NCBI GenBank assembly: GCA_947462335.1
Contig: OX381709.1
Coordinates: 68,564,609-68,628,608 of the forward strand
Length of the DNA: 64,000 nucleotides
Direction: 5' to 3'
Source of the DNA: Harmothoe impar
Lineage: Eukaryota; Annelida; Polychaeta; Phyllodocida; Polynoidae
This document shows, piece by piece, positions 1-11,574 of this stretch. Below the pieces are notes generated by a model. That model worked only from the letters and a program-made list of their open reading frames with translations, had not been told where the DNA came from and made no database searches. A program made the translations under genes and the position numbers. The first letter of the stretch is position 1; every line of letters begins with the position of its first letter.

Positions 1-477
1 CTTAGTCTTACCACCTTTAGGCCCAATTAATTACTCTATCACGTAATGGAGGCAACAAAGTGACCATGTGGCCTATGATAAAATCAACTATTTAAGAAGA
101 TTACATATTTCTTCCATTATCCTAAAGTTAAAAAGCTTTGATATAGGAATGTCACAAATGATGTCATTAATGTTTGGACCTTTTCAAGACCTCCCCCTGC
201 CACTATTCTTGGTTAATTTCACTCTAAAGATGTAAAGCTGATTTCACGGTTCATAAACAAACTCAAATGAATTACCTTGCCAGGTAATTAGCTGGTGATG
301 TTCTTGAACGTTCCCTATAATAGTCTTTAGCTGTGTCGGAAGATGAGTAATATGGTAAGAAGGAACATGCATATCCTTTGAAAAATGGTTATTTAATAGA
401 TTATTCAATAGAAGATATTCTATATAAACTGCATCTCTATTCATCTCTATAGGCCAACTATGTGTATTTATCTATAG

Positions 478-1156
478 GTTTATCAACACGGTGCTCAGCG
501 TACAGGAGGACCACACCTGGATAATCACCTACAATGATCTGATTGGTTGGATGGAGGCCCCCAGGACACTCAGATTAATCAGGTAGGTATCAACATATTC
601 ATATTGAAATGTTCCTGTGTCTACTGGCTCTTGGGTTGGAGTCACCGCAAAAAAAGGTCTAAACTTTTACGTTATACCCCCTCTCCCTTCCACTATCTTT
701 GTTTCTCCCTCTCTGCAGGCATGTCTCTGTTTCAGTATCTGTGTCTCTCTGAATTAAGAAGTAAATAGTGAGCTCTAGGCTCTGTACTATATTATGATGT
801 TTTAAACCGTGTAGAGCCATACTACTTGCAGTGAAGTTCAATGCCCAAGCATTAGGCTCAACATTATACAACCTGATGCATTGTATACATGTCTATATGT
901 ATGTATACACATTTTGACAGGGAATTCATTCTACTCATTATATAGGTTCCATGCATAATGTGTTCGATCAACTGTTTAATGATACAAGGCCCCACTTTTG
1001 CACTTTTCTACTAGGTATTTTGCCCCATTTGACCGCGTTAGGCAGGATACAACGGACTGTGAGAAAGGCAGTGTTTCTGGTCTGGATGGGCAGAGGATCG
1101 TCATAGTCGGAATAGTGATGTGTGCTGTTGCCTTCCTGTCAATTACCTGTATGTAA
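478..1156 (+). CDS. Chitin-deacetylase-like protein, 3' end (last two exons)
   Basis: Partial gene whose 5' exons lie before the window. Exon 478-582 follows tctatag, ends at gtaggt and encodes R-FINTVLSVQEDHTWIITYN and then DLIGWMEAP. Exon 1015-1156 encodes YFAPFDRV through to TAA. Both exons match the last two exons of the complete gene at 4421-11574: the penultimate exons are each 105 bp with identical phases, and both proteins share a pattern of FI--VLS followed by a TY-D-I-WM-P segment. That pattern is typical of the C-terminal part of CE4 chitin-deacetylase-like domains. The tail holds one hydrophobic segment (IVIVGIVMCAVAFLSIT) just before the stop, so a C-terminal membrane anchor is inferred. 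No earlier exon is visible in positions 1-470. The arrangement indicates a tandem duplication. Confidence 0.75.
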
Positions 1157-1575
1157 GAGAACATCAGGATTACACGTTTAAGGATGTTAACTACATCAAC
1201 GTTTCTTGGCATTATGCACTGACGTAGCAGTGGTGAGTTACTCACCAGCACTGCATCCATAGTTCTGCATCCATTACTGATACATTAAAGCATTATTAGC
1301 GCTTTAACTCAAGTGTTCAAAACATATAAATATGTTTGTGATATATGTATATTACCCTGATTAAATATTGGTTGTTTTTATGTCATTTATTTACAAGTTA
1401 CATAAGCATAGTTTTTATAACAAATAATTGTGCCATTCTACATCCCACGTGTTCAGTTCGAGTTTTAATTATTTTATTTTGTTCCAATCACAACATAGGG
1501 CGCTTTTAAGCAAACGCAAAGAGCAAGTCGAGCGAGTTTGTTCAAGAATAGGAGCAAATGTATGAACACAAAGTT

Positions 1576-2232
1576 ATGTGTCAAGTGTTCGTACATGTGA
1601 CCAGGCTAGGGAAAAGACCCATCCGGGGAGGAATTAGTATTTAAAGTTGGTGTCATATCCTTTAAAATGAGATATCATGAGCTAAAAAATTCCTGGTAGT
1701 TTTGTGGGAATTGATTTTCAAAGATTGCTACATATCAATAACTGAAAATGGTAGATAAGCTCTAAAAGCATCAGATCCCATAATAAATAGCGATAATTAT
1801 GAAAAATCTGTTTTATTGATAAATAACGAAATAGAATGGTATTTTTTATTCTAAATTTGGTTCTAGAAGGAATTTTTACAGTCTGTTTTCAGTTTTGAGT
1901 AATTGATGCGATACTGAAGAAATCGGGACAATTATCTCCCATTTCGTCTAATGGAATGGTTTCCATGGCATCCAAAAAATGTCTTATATGCTAATTTCCA
2001 TAGAAAACGTTCTTTTTGCATTCCAAATATGAAATGTTTGCTGTAAAGATAGAACAATTATAATAAGTCTATTGTATTCTACACAAAAAATTAGTTTAGA
2101 GCATTTTTACTTGAATTATGCACTCTCTAGCCCTTCTGGTGCCCCCTGGTGGCCAAAGCCAGAATTAAAAATCCCCTGCGGATGGGTCTTTTTGCTTGTT
2201 AGGTCACACATGGCCTCATGTGTCAAGTGTTC
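1576..2232. mobile_element. 627-bp terminal-inverted-repeat element with 15-bp direct flanks
   Basis: The 15-mer ATGTGTCAAGTGTTC occurs at 1576-1590 and again at 2218-2232. Inside these copies the ends are loosely inverted: GTACATGTGACC and then AAAAGACCCATCCG on the left, and CGGATGGGTCTTTT and then GGTCACACATG on the right. The interior is AT-rich and shows no coding potential. The long direct repeat could be a target duplication. Class uncertain. Confidence 0.5.
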
Positions 2233-3037
2233 TTAGTCTTAAGCGGGTACCATACTTAATTGATAATTAAGTGCTCTGATTGTCACAACCAACCAATTAT
2301 AGTTAAGTGTGTTTACTTGATATAGCTTTTAATAAATTAAGTCTTCTAGTAAGGCAGTTGTTTGGACTGTGGGGTCCAAGTCGTTCAAATTTAAGATGAA
2401 AAGCTATTATAAAAGGGCAGACAACCAATGGCCGGACTATAATACGATTTTTCTGTTTGCCATTTACTAAATGGAGTCTTATGGGAAACAATAGGAAAGA
2501 TCGAAAATACCGATACATAGGTGCAGCACAGGAGCTAAGTACGATTAAATATGACTTGTATTGCGTTTTGCAGCATAATGCCTATTTTCTAAGAATTGTA
2601 TAACATGTATTCATCAAAACTTCGAAATAATGATGGGTATAGTCGCCAAAACCCGTATTGTAAAAGGCCGATCACGTGAATGAAGACGAAATAAAGCATT
2701 TCCATACTTGAGAGCTTGAACTTAACATGATAATCTCTGTTTAATAAATCCACACGATATATGCCAACAGTAATTGTACTTGATTTAAATTCTTCTTGCG
2801 TCAAGTGACCATAATTACATAATGAACCCATTTTTGTTTGGATTGGTTTCATCCTTTGCGTCTTGATACAATCGGGTATACAATGAATGCACATTGGCAC
2901 ACATACTTATACAGTCTGTGTATTCATAGGCACATTTAGTTACTATCTGTAAGTAGCTCAGCATGTAAATTATTATAAGAAGTAGACTCAATTTACTACT
3001 TTGGGATTGAACCCTATATATCCACCCATTTAAAATA

Positions 3038-3270
3038 CCGTGAAACCTTGGTTACACGCTGAATTTATGTGGCGTTTTAATTTGCTATAAGCCGAATTTT
3101 AACCACTAAACTCGCATTGGAATTATACTATTTATACGCGAGGTTTTAATCCATAGGAATATAGTAAAAATTAATTTCAAACACTTTTACGATAAATCGA
3201 AATTTTTTATCAAACTCACATTTGACTTATAACCAGGATAGGCTTATAACCAAGGTTTTGCGATACACTG
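3038..3270. mobile_element. Tc1/mariner- or pogo-like MITE, degraded
   Basis: The left end CCGTGAAACCTTGGTTA and the right end TAACCAAGGTTTTGCG with GATACACTG after it are inverted copies, apart from about 7 extra bases on the right. TA lies on both sides. The interior repeats 'ttataacc' motifs. No coding sequence. Confidence 0.5.
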
Positions 3271-3462
3271 TAAAACCCAGGCCATATAGGACCCTCCATC
3301 TAGGGTATAATTGCCCATAGAGGACATTTTATTGTGTTCCATCCTTCAAATATGATATTCTACTAGCATGATTTGGAACACATATGAGTAGGATTTAAAA
3401 TATGGGGGAAAAAAATCGAATTATGTCACTTTAACGGACCGTTTTAGGAATACCTTTTCTAA

Positions 3463-3818
3463 GGCTACTTAAAATTGATTATCAGCTTTGCGGACACCGC
3501 ACGCTTCCTCTGAAAAGGGACGCATTGGTCTTTTTTCCACCTTTTTAGAAAAAAAGGCCAAAAAAGGGCGCAGCTAAAAAGAATCAGAAGACATGTTGCA
3601 AAAAATATCAATATCTCAGCTGATAATAGGGGTAGAAACAAAGTTTGAAGGGCAATTTAGACCTTATCTATATGTGCAGACCATCAATTTATGCAAAAAA
3701 AGAAAAAAGGCCCTCCCGCACCCCCAAGAAAAAGTACATCAATAGAAAAAAAAGCCTCCCTCCCTCACCGATTTTTTCCAAAAAGTGTCCGCAAAGCTGA
3801 TAGCAATTTTAAGTGGCC
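3463..3818. mobile_element. 356-bp PIF/Harbinger-type MITE, copy 1
   Basis: Inverted ends of about 34 bp: GGCTACTTAAAATTGATTAT followed by CAGCTTTGCGGACA on the left, and TGTCCGCAAAGCTG with CAATTTTAAGTGGCC on the right. TAA flanks both sides (3460-3462 and 3819-3821), a TWA target duplication typical of PIF/Harbinger elements. The interior is A-rich and noncoding. A second copy with the same ends lies at 13215-13651. Confidence 0.8.
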
Positions 3819-4420
3819 TAACACTTTTTTCTGACTATTTTTTCTTTACAGAAAGTCGTGTCCAATAGCTGTTCAATGGTTAGCCTACATCCTATAGTGT
3901 ATCTTAGTGTGTAAGATTTGGACAAGGTTTAACCCAGTCCCCTGTCTATATATTATACACTACATTCACGTGTCCCCCCGGCATCACCTACATGTTCACT
4001 CACCCATGTGGCCTTCCGTCACGACCCACGTCCTGGGGGAATCTCTATCTATATATATATATATAGGTAGGGTGACTATATATGTGTGTCAATGGGTGGG
4101 ATACCCCCTACCTACTACCCCCCCCGGGCTACCCCCTCACCTGTACAGGTAACACACACACACAGGTGGGCAGCACACCAGGAAGCTGCCCTTCTTACCT
4201 CACAGTCGTGTTTTCCTCATACAGACCCACAGGACTTGCCGCATTAGGTTTATTTTCTCAGGACCTATTTGACAACAATCGGAGACTTTGTGTGATACAT
4301 AAACCTGTGTATGCTACATGGTAATCCAGATCCAAGCATATTTAATCAAATCACTAATACAGGACGAAAACGGCAGATAGCTAGTGGACGTCACTGTCTG
4401 AGTAGTACACAGACAACAAG

Positions 4421-7400
4421 ATGGGAGTTAAAGGACTATCTGTGTACATCTTGGTAACTCTTGTGACTCTAGGACAGGTCAGGGGTACCTGTGATGTTTC
4501 ACTCTGTGTGGCCCCTACATGCTACTGTGCCTCATCCAGGTAAATGCTTCAGTCTTTTAAACAGAAGTTCAACTCATACCGTTACTTGAAAAATGACTTG
4601 ATCTTGATTACAACCATTGACAGATGATAATTCATACTATTTTAAGTCCATGATGAAGCTGGAGATTCTATTATAAAATCAGTTACTACATCTTCATAAA
4701 ATCGGGGGAGGGGCGCCAGCTTATCTGAGGGATGGATATTCTATCGGGATCTTATTTTAAGTACAATTTTTAGCATTTAAATTGTTCCATGATCAATCCT
4801 TTCAAAGTGGGGTGCGGCTTGTGAGGGGGATCTGGTTATGAGAGGAGAACCAATGACCTAGTCAGGGGGCATATGGTATTGTCTTTTTATTTCAATAAAC
4901 TGCTATTCTATGCATTATACTATAGAATACGAATTAGCTGTTACTTTATATAAATATGCATATTGCCTTGAATCTGTAAACTGGTAAGCTCTACATCTCT
5001 AGAACAGCAACTTAAATGTTGTTATACAGAAGTATCATCTTAGTCCAATAAGTAACATGATCTCTTCCCATAACTGTCATAACTACTAGGATTCCCGAGG
5101 ACTTCAATCCAAACGATGTCCCCCAGATGATCATCTTTGCCTTTTCGGGCCCCATGGATGTGGAGCACGGGGACTACATCCGAGATCTGTTTAACCCAAC
5201 ACGGCGCAACCCAAATGGATCCCCCATCAGGTCCACTCTCTTTGTCTCTGATGATGATGGGGAAACTGATTACTGCACGGTAATTAAGATATAATTCTGA
5301 CATCATTGCTGATGCCCACAGCTGTCACACATTCTCTATTTGTGTGTTATCTTTATTTTGATTTCATTTATTATATAATCAGTATCCGTTGTGTTTTTTT
5401 TGCGATGCCTTTGGCAATCAACGTTTTTTTTCTCTTATTATTCTAATATCTTAATAATAAACTTGTGTAAAGGCATCGACGTTGAAAAGAAGAAAACGTT
5501 AGGCCTATACTATAGTGCTTATACCCAGCTAACAAACAACGTTTTCTTAACGTTTGCAAACGTTTTGAAAACGTTTGGATGCAAACTTTTTCTATGGCTT
5601 TGTATGTAAACACCTAAAGGGTTTTCCTCCTAGACGTCTGCAAACATTTGGAAAACTTTTTTTTGTTAGCTGGGTAGTCCCAAATCTTTTTGTATGCATA
5701 TAGAATACCATACTGTGGATTATGCTTTGCTTTGTTACATCATACATTTTGACCATGTATTAATCATTAACCCACGGTGGGCGGCTGAAACAAAGGCTTC
5801 ACACGTGGGGTATATCGCATACCCGAGGGTTAAATCAGATAGACAATGGTTATGAAAAGGTAAATAGGATTAACCACAGCTTTCTGGTAGGGCGACTTGG
5901 GCTTCGCCCTCGTCTGGCCCCACCAGAAAGCTGTGGTTAATTCTGTATACCTTTTCATAACCGTTGTCTATCTATTACTTAAATGATAATATAATTTAAA
6001 GGTTATTCCACTCATACACTTAGGTTAATAGCCTCTGGGCACAAGGTCATGAGGTCGCCAGCTTCAGTGTATCCCGACGGAATCCTCCGTACTATTGGTC
6101 AATAGCCAATCAGAGAGCCTGGGAAGTGGAGATTGAGACCCAGAAACAGAACATTGTAGGCAACACAAGTATACCAGCAGAGGACATTGTGGGCTTCAGG
6201 AGTCCCCATCTTCAGACTGGTGGCAATACACAATACAAGTAGGTATACATGGTATTCTGCTAGTTCTTTATTTTTTCTCATCACTTGGTTGGATCATCTA
6301 AATAATACAAAAGGGTAAGGAGCATACATACACATACAAGGCCAAAATAATAACAACTTGGTCTTTAGGACGCATCTTATCAAATACACTTCTTAGAAAA
6401 TAATGTTCAATGTATGGCTGTTATTGGCAATAAAAATCGTTCCAGCCGATAGTCATATAAATATGCATTATTTTGATGTGCTATTTTAGAATACCATCAT
6501 TGTTTTTATAAGTAATTGACACAGGTAGCTTTGCTACCAGTGTCTTATACGACGCCTTGGTGAGACACCCTGCTGAGAAAAGAAAAAAAAATTTCATTGA
6601 TTATTTTTGGGGTGAAAAATTTGGCTGAGGTAAAATTGTTGCCCTATAGCCTAAAGTTCAACATTTTTCCTTTTCTATGATATAAAAATCATCCATTTCT
6701 ATCGACTGGTTGTCCCCTAAAAAATTGAACAAAAAATACCTATAAAAAAATGAGCCTACTTTTCAGCACTGTAGACAAACATGAATGTACTAGAATAGAC
6801 TTTATGTCCTTTTTTGCAGTAGTAGTTAATTCAATATAAACATAGATTTCTCGTGGGGTAAGACACTTTTTTTAAGACCAAAAGTTCGATAAAAGAGGGC
6901 ACTGTCTATTCCCGTGGACAAAAAGAGGACGCGCAGTACATAAATTACTGCATTCTTTGTCAAACAAAGAGTGGCACCACTGGTACTTCTCGTACTGCGC
7001 GAGATCTCAACGTGTGCAGACGAAATCGTACCACCCATATCTTCGCCGTTTATCTTCCGATCGACTCGCTTTTTGATAGCGACAGAAGGCGGTACATGCC
7101 CGCAGCCTGCAACTGTCGCCCACACCCACCTGCACACCCACAGCCACCTGCTCTCCCACACCCACCTGCTCACCCACACCCACCTGCTGGCCTAAAATGG
7201 AATAACATACATGTATGACACATGACTTGAGGGTACCTTTTAACAAGGAATTCATTTCTGATGCCAGAATTGACCAATGAATGATTATAAGAGAGTACTG
7301 TATCTAAGTACATGATAAGCACTCACCAGCAGGACCCAGATTCAGGATAGGGTTGGGGTTGGGACATGAGTTGTACAAATTCACTATCACTCATATTACA

Positions 7401-10400
7401 CTCACACATATTGCACTCACACATATTACACTCACATATATTACACTACACACATTGCACTCACACATATTACACTCACATATTACACTACACACATATT
7501 ACACTCACACATATTACACTACACACATATTACACTACACACATGACACTTACACATATTACACTCACACATATTACACTCACACATATTACACTACACA
7601 CATATTACACTCACACATATTACACTCACACATATTACACTCACACATAAGTATGTTTATCCAATGAAAAACAAATACCTGTGTCTTTTGTGATTAGGAT
7701 CACACGTTAGATTTTTGCTTGTTGCTTTCATAATACAACTTCGAAGATAATCCTATATTTTTAATCATAATACCATCTGTCGTTGTTCCCAGTCTTTTTA
7801 TTTCGTAGTACATGCATATCAATGTCAACAGTATCAAAGTGGAGATAGTTATGCCTAAATATTCCATTGAATAATTCTACTTTGTTCGACCAGGCCAAAA
7901 AAAAAAGAGGCTTGTTTCAGGTCACCCGACCGACCCTATCTAAACAGGGCCGACCCTACATTTTTTTATGCAATTTTGAAGAAATTTTCATACATTTTTG
8001 GGGTCAATTTTAGGTCTACAAAATTTTGGGAAAAAATCTACCCATTTTTACACTTTTTGGGGTCAATTTTAGAGGGGAAGTAAAAAAAAAAATCCGACCT
8101 ACTTTTTGGGTCAATTTTAGAGGGGAAGTAAAAAAAAGTTTATAAAAAAAAATCCGACCTACCGACCCTAGAGTTTCTTCCCATGTTACCTGAAAAAAAC
8201 CTTTTTTTCATTTGGCCTCAGCATTATTATATATATGCATCTGCATTTTATTCACCATTAAAAACTCCCCTTTCTCTTGTACTACAGATTCGCCCAAGCC
8301 TTTAACTACAGCTGGGATTCCTCGATCGTCCTCCCTTCTAAGTACAATGAGCAAACCCAAATGAAGCTGTGGCCCTACACCATGGACACCCCAGGAGACT
8401 TTGAATGCGTCAGTTTCCCCTGTCCTGATGCCAACTTTTCAGGCTTGTGGCAGTTCCCTGTCCAACCCCTCCAGGACAGCTATGGCAAGCCGTGTAGATA
8501 TCTTGACAGCTGTGTCACTAAGCCTATTGACGAGGAGGAGGTGAGACTTTACCTATACATTTTTGTATAATGATAAGAACTATCGAGTAAAACATTTTAT
8601 CACCTGCATTCAGCAGCATACATGTTCATATCCTATAATGTATAGGCCTAATTACATATCATATTAGCATGATATCACTTACTTTTTGGAGGTCCTATAA
8701 GCATGTATATACATATGCCTTAAATAACCCCGTGCTTACGCCTTGCTGCTGTTGCCATGTGTATGATGTATTACTTCTATTTCAGACGTATTATGTATGT
8801 CCATATATGCTCATGTATTTGATAATGACATTTGCATTGAATATTACAATTATAGCATATGTTGCACTTTTATAATATTTATTCAAATATCTCATTGCAT
8901 ATACATAAGTATAAGCTTTGCAGAACTGATGGTTTTGTAGACGTTTTATATAGATAGTTTTAAATGACCATGTATTGAGAATTTGTCTGTTGTACTTCGT
9001 GAAAAGGGCGGAGAGAAGGTAACTTCTTCTGAGATTTAACACCAATACACGCTATGGTTCGCCACTTTTAACATTATGTTCATTGCAGATATACACTGTA
9101 TTGTGATGGTCAAAATATATTTTTCCATCAGTAAGTAATACTGAGTGAAAATATAATTCACCGTTCAGTGCATTTTGCTTCCAAATCCAAATTGTATTTT
9201 ATGTTTGACTATTAGTATAGTCACTCTAGAAGTTAAAAAACAAATAAGGAAGATTTTATTTCAAATACTTATACAGTGAAATCTCGTTATAAGGAGGACT
9301 GATACAAGGAACTTGATAAGGAGACAATTTTCCCTGTCCCCATTCTCTATTCTCTCTCTCCTTGGTATTGGCTATAAGGAACAATGCTTATCAGGAGCAG
9401 ATTTGTCTGGTCCCAAGGCCCTACTTATAACGAGATCTTACTGTACATAATATATAAATGCTTTTGGCTTAACAAGTTTGACCGTGTGTTATATGCTGCA
9501 ATATATAACCTGTTGACCTAGCTTCTAAATGTAGGACTGACAGCACTTTGATGATTTTCTATATTCATCATGGTATTCAAATCCTGTCCCCACCAAACTT
9601 CAAGTCAATGTTTGCCCACTTAAGTTCCTATCGGGAATTAGCATGATAATACATGTACAATGATAAATATTATCTCCCATGGCCCCTTTTTTTTACCCAC
9701 ACACCTTGATTTTTTAGTGTTGATGCTGACAGATGCATAAACAGGTTGTTATTTGTTCCATGTGAAATATCCCTCGCCACATTTGTACACAATCCCTCCC
9801 CCCCCCTCCCATTATGACCCAAGGTCACCCCCCCCCCCCCCCATTTAGGCCCCTTTACCTATAACCAATGCATGAATAATGTTACCATGTACCTTCCGCT
9901 ATAAGTCATCACATGATGAATAACATACATTTAAGATTTCATTTTCAGAAGTGTACTCATTCATTCAACCAACAATGTGAATAATGAGCAAATGTGTACA
10001 TGTATAAGATCGTGCAAATTAATTGGTACTAGACCAGTAATTGTGATTGCTCGTAAACATGTATGGGGTCTTTCTTGTGAGAGATTATTGAGTAACTCAG
10101 TAGACGTCGGCTATGTTCCCTTCACAAGTGAAAGAGAAGCAACTCGGCAGTCATGACATGATGTTTCTGAACATAGATGAAATAAACATGTCGATGTTAG
10201 ATTTAACTTTATCAACTCAACTGCCCCAATTCTGCACTTTTGACCTGATTTATGAACATAGACTGAGACAACCATGTTGATATCTAGGATCTAACTTGCT
10301 GACATATCATTTAAAGGTATTTGACATCTTGATGCAAAGCTTCAACCGCAGCTACAACCAGAATCGTGTCCCAATGATGGTCAACTTCCTGAACTACAAA

Positions 10401-11574
10401 ACCTTCTTTGACAATAGTGCACCTTGGGCACTGGATGGAGTCCACAAGTATGTACACCTATACTATTATGACTTCCAATATGTTTTGATTATTTTGATTG
10501 TCTAATTGTCAGCTAAAGTGTGTATTCCCCTGTATATTTCAAATGGTACATTTGTAAAAATCAGGTCATCAGGACGCACATTATAAACGTAAAAAGTGTA
10601 CAGTTTAACATAGACCAAGCTGAGCGACAAAACAAATAATTTATTATTGACCTAATGTCTTTTTGTAATAAACTGTGAAAAAGATGTACATGTATAAACA
10701 TATTTGCAGAATCTTGCCCCATAATAAAGACACCCCTTCAAGGATTTTCTGATTTCATTCTTTAAGTCTGATTTTCTGGTTAGTTTTAATGGTTAAGATT
10801 TCTGAAGTACTATGGCACTCCCCTTTACATGACAGGTTCATAGATGAAGTCCTGTCTTATGCGGCTGATGACGTATACTTTGTGACATACCAGGACGTCA
10901 TTGATTGGATGAGCACACCTATGGAACTCAGAACTATCAAGTAAGGCATCCATTACAAGAGCCCAAGGCCCACTCTTTTCTATAGTAATGACATCAATAG
11001 TTACAACTTACTTCACAACAGTGTGGGCCATTTCTGATAGCCTCCCTTTTACTCATATGAGACAGTGCACAATAATTTGTATGAGATGGTTGACTTTCTG
11101 TATCTAAATCTGCATGTCTATTCTTACTAATGATAGCCGCAAAATGATTTTTTTTGGGTGAATTTCTTCAGTAAATGAAATATATTATGCTATGATGCCT
11201 ATACTAATTGCTATATTAAATAGCAACAAATTTATATACTGTGAAATCTATTGCTTACCCAGAGAGGGTAAATCTGTTTTTGCTCGCCGCAAATTCACCA
11301 ACAATGACCACTCCCTAAGTCAACAAGATTAGAAGAATCTACATTTTCACCAAAGTAGATTATCTCCTTTTGCTTAAACCGTTGGATTTTGGCAAGGCAT
11401 TCCATTGTATGTTTCAGATACTTCCCTTCATTTCACCGGGAGGAGAGAGAGTCTAAGTCATGCATTGAGGAGAGACCAGCTAAAGCGTTCCTGGACGGTG
11501 TCAGTATGCTCGTTGTAGAGATCTTTGTGTGTGTTATAGCCTTCATAGTTCTATTTATCAGAGATAAGGAGTGA
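4421..11574 (+). CDS. Chitin-deacetylase-like pseudoenzyme, membrane-anchored, 7 exons
   Basis: Exons: 4421-4539, 5090-5279, 6024-6238, 8288-8540, 10317-10447, 10836-10940 and 11418-11574. All junctions are GT-AG with compatible phases, giving 389 aa. The protein begins with a signal peptide (MGVKGLSVYILVTLVTL) and a short Cys-rich stretch, followed by one CE4 polysaccharide-deacetylase domain as in animal chitin-deacetylase-like proteins (NPNDVPQM, RRNPNGSPI, IPAEDIVGFRSPHLQTGG, FVTYQDVIDWM). A final hydrophobic segment (about residues 365-385) suggests a C-terminal membrane anchor. Catalytic motifs are largely lost. TFDD has become AFSGPM (57-62), the metal-binding H-S-x-x-H has become FSVSR (117-121), and the late motif has no His (VPMMVNFLNYKTF). 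R162 and D185 of other motifs remain. A structural or chitin-binding role is more likely than deacetylation. A possible AATAAA lies at 12303. Confidence 0.85.
5524..5674. mobile_element. 151-bp MITE in intron 2
   Basis: CCCAGCTAACAAA at the left and TTTGTTAGCTGGG at the right form perfect inverted ends, each flanked by TA. The interior repeats 'aaacgttt' motifs. This points to TA-targeting Tc1/mariner-like mobilisation. Confidence 0.75.
5771..5829. mobile_element. Possible tiny TTAA-flanked (piggyBac-like) remnant
   Basis: Flanked by TTAA on both sides, with ends CCCACGG and CGAGGG. Too short to be sure. A similar TTAA-associated palindrome lies at 17119-17214. Confidence 0.25.
5837..5974. 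repeat. Long hairpin (about 52-bp stem) in intron 2
   Basis: The left arm (5837-5890, containing AACCACAGCTTTCTGGT) is the near-perfect reverse complement of the right arm (about 5921-5974, containing ACCAGAAAGCTGTGGTT). The arms start AGATAGACAATGGTTATG and end CATAACCGTTGTCTATCT. The central loop has its own smaller hairpin (agggcgac/cgccct). It lies 50 bp before exon 3 of the deacetylase-like gene. A MITE without a visible target duplication is most likely, and a small-RNA hairpin is possible. Confidence 0.7.
7045..7200. repeat. GC-rich repeat family with CCCACACCCACCTGCT minisatellite, copy 1
   Basis: The stretch has GATCGACTCGCTTTTT, a spacer ending in GCGGTACATG, and then four tandem 18-bp units built on CCACCTGCTCNCCCACACC. 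The same order occurs twice at 16535-16900. It lies in intron 3 of the deacetylase-like gene and is not coding. Confidence 0.7.
7385..7650. repeat. Simple tandem repeat (ACACTCACACATATT)n
   Basis: About 18 imperfect copies of a 14-15-bp unit with ACACTACACACATATT variants. The pure AT/CA composition keeps both strands open for short distances, but this is microsatellite sequence. Confidence 0.9.
7893..8217. mobile_element. MITE with GGCCAAAAAA ends
   Basis: The left end GGCCAAAAAAAAAAGAGG with TTTCAGGT and the right end ACCTGAAAAAAAC with TTTGGCC are inverted. The interior contains repeated tcaattttagaggggaag and aaaaatccgacctac stretches. It resembles the small element at 63508-63656, which also has aaaaatccaacctac. 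The target duplication is unclear. Confidence 0.6.
9274..9443. mobile_element. 170-bp Tc1/mariner- or pogo-like MITE
   Basis: The left end CAGTGAAATCTCGTTATAAG and the right end CTTATAACGAGATCTTACTG match inverted at 18 of 20 bases. TA lies on both sides. Such CTCGTTATAA ends are common in pogo/Tigger-type elements. Confidence 0.8.

Larger units (their letters stand above)
1157..4420. other. Intergenic spacer between the two deacetylase-like genes
   Basis: AT-rich with no plausible exon. It contains three TE-like elements, listed separately. A short C-rich and CA-rich stretch with several TATATA runs lies at about 4040-4160. It is 260-380 bp upstream of the start codon of the next gene and could be promoter-proximal, but no firm TATA box can be assigned. 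Confidence 0.5.

Noticed and set aside
7353..7667. Plus-strand Thr/His/Ile-rich frames of about 100 codons
   Set aside because: Translation of the (ACACTCACACATATT)n microsatellite.
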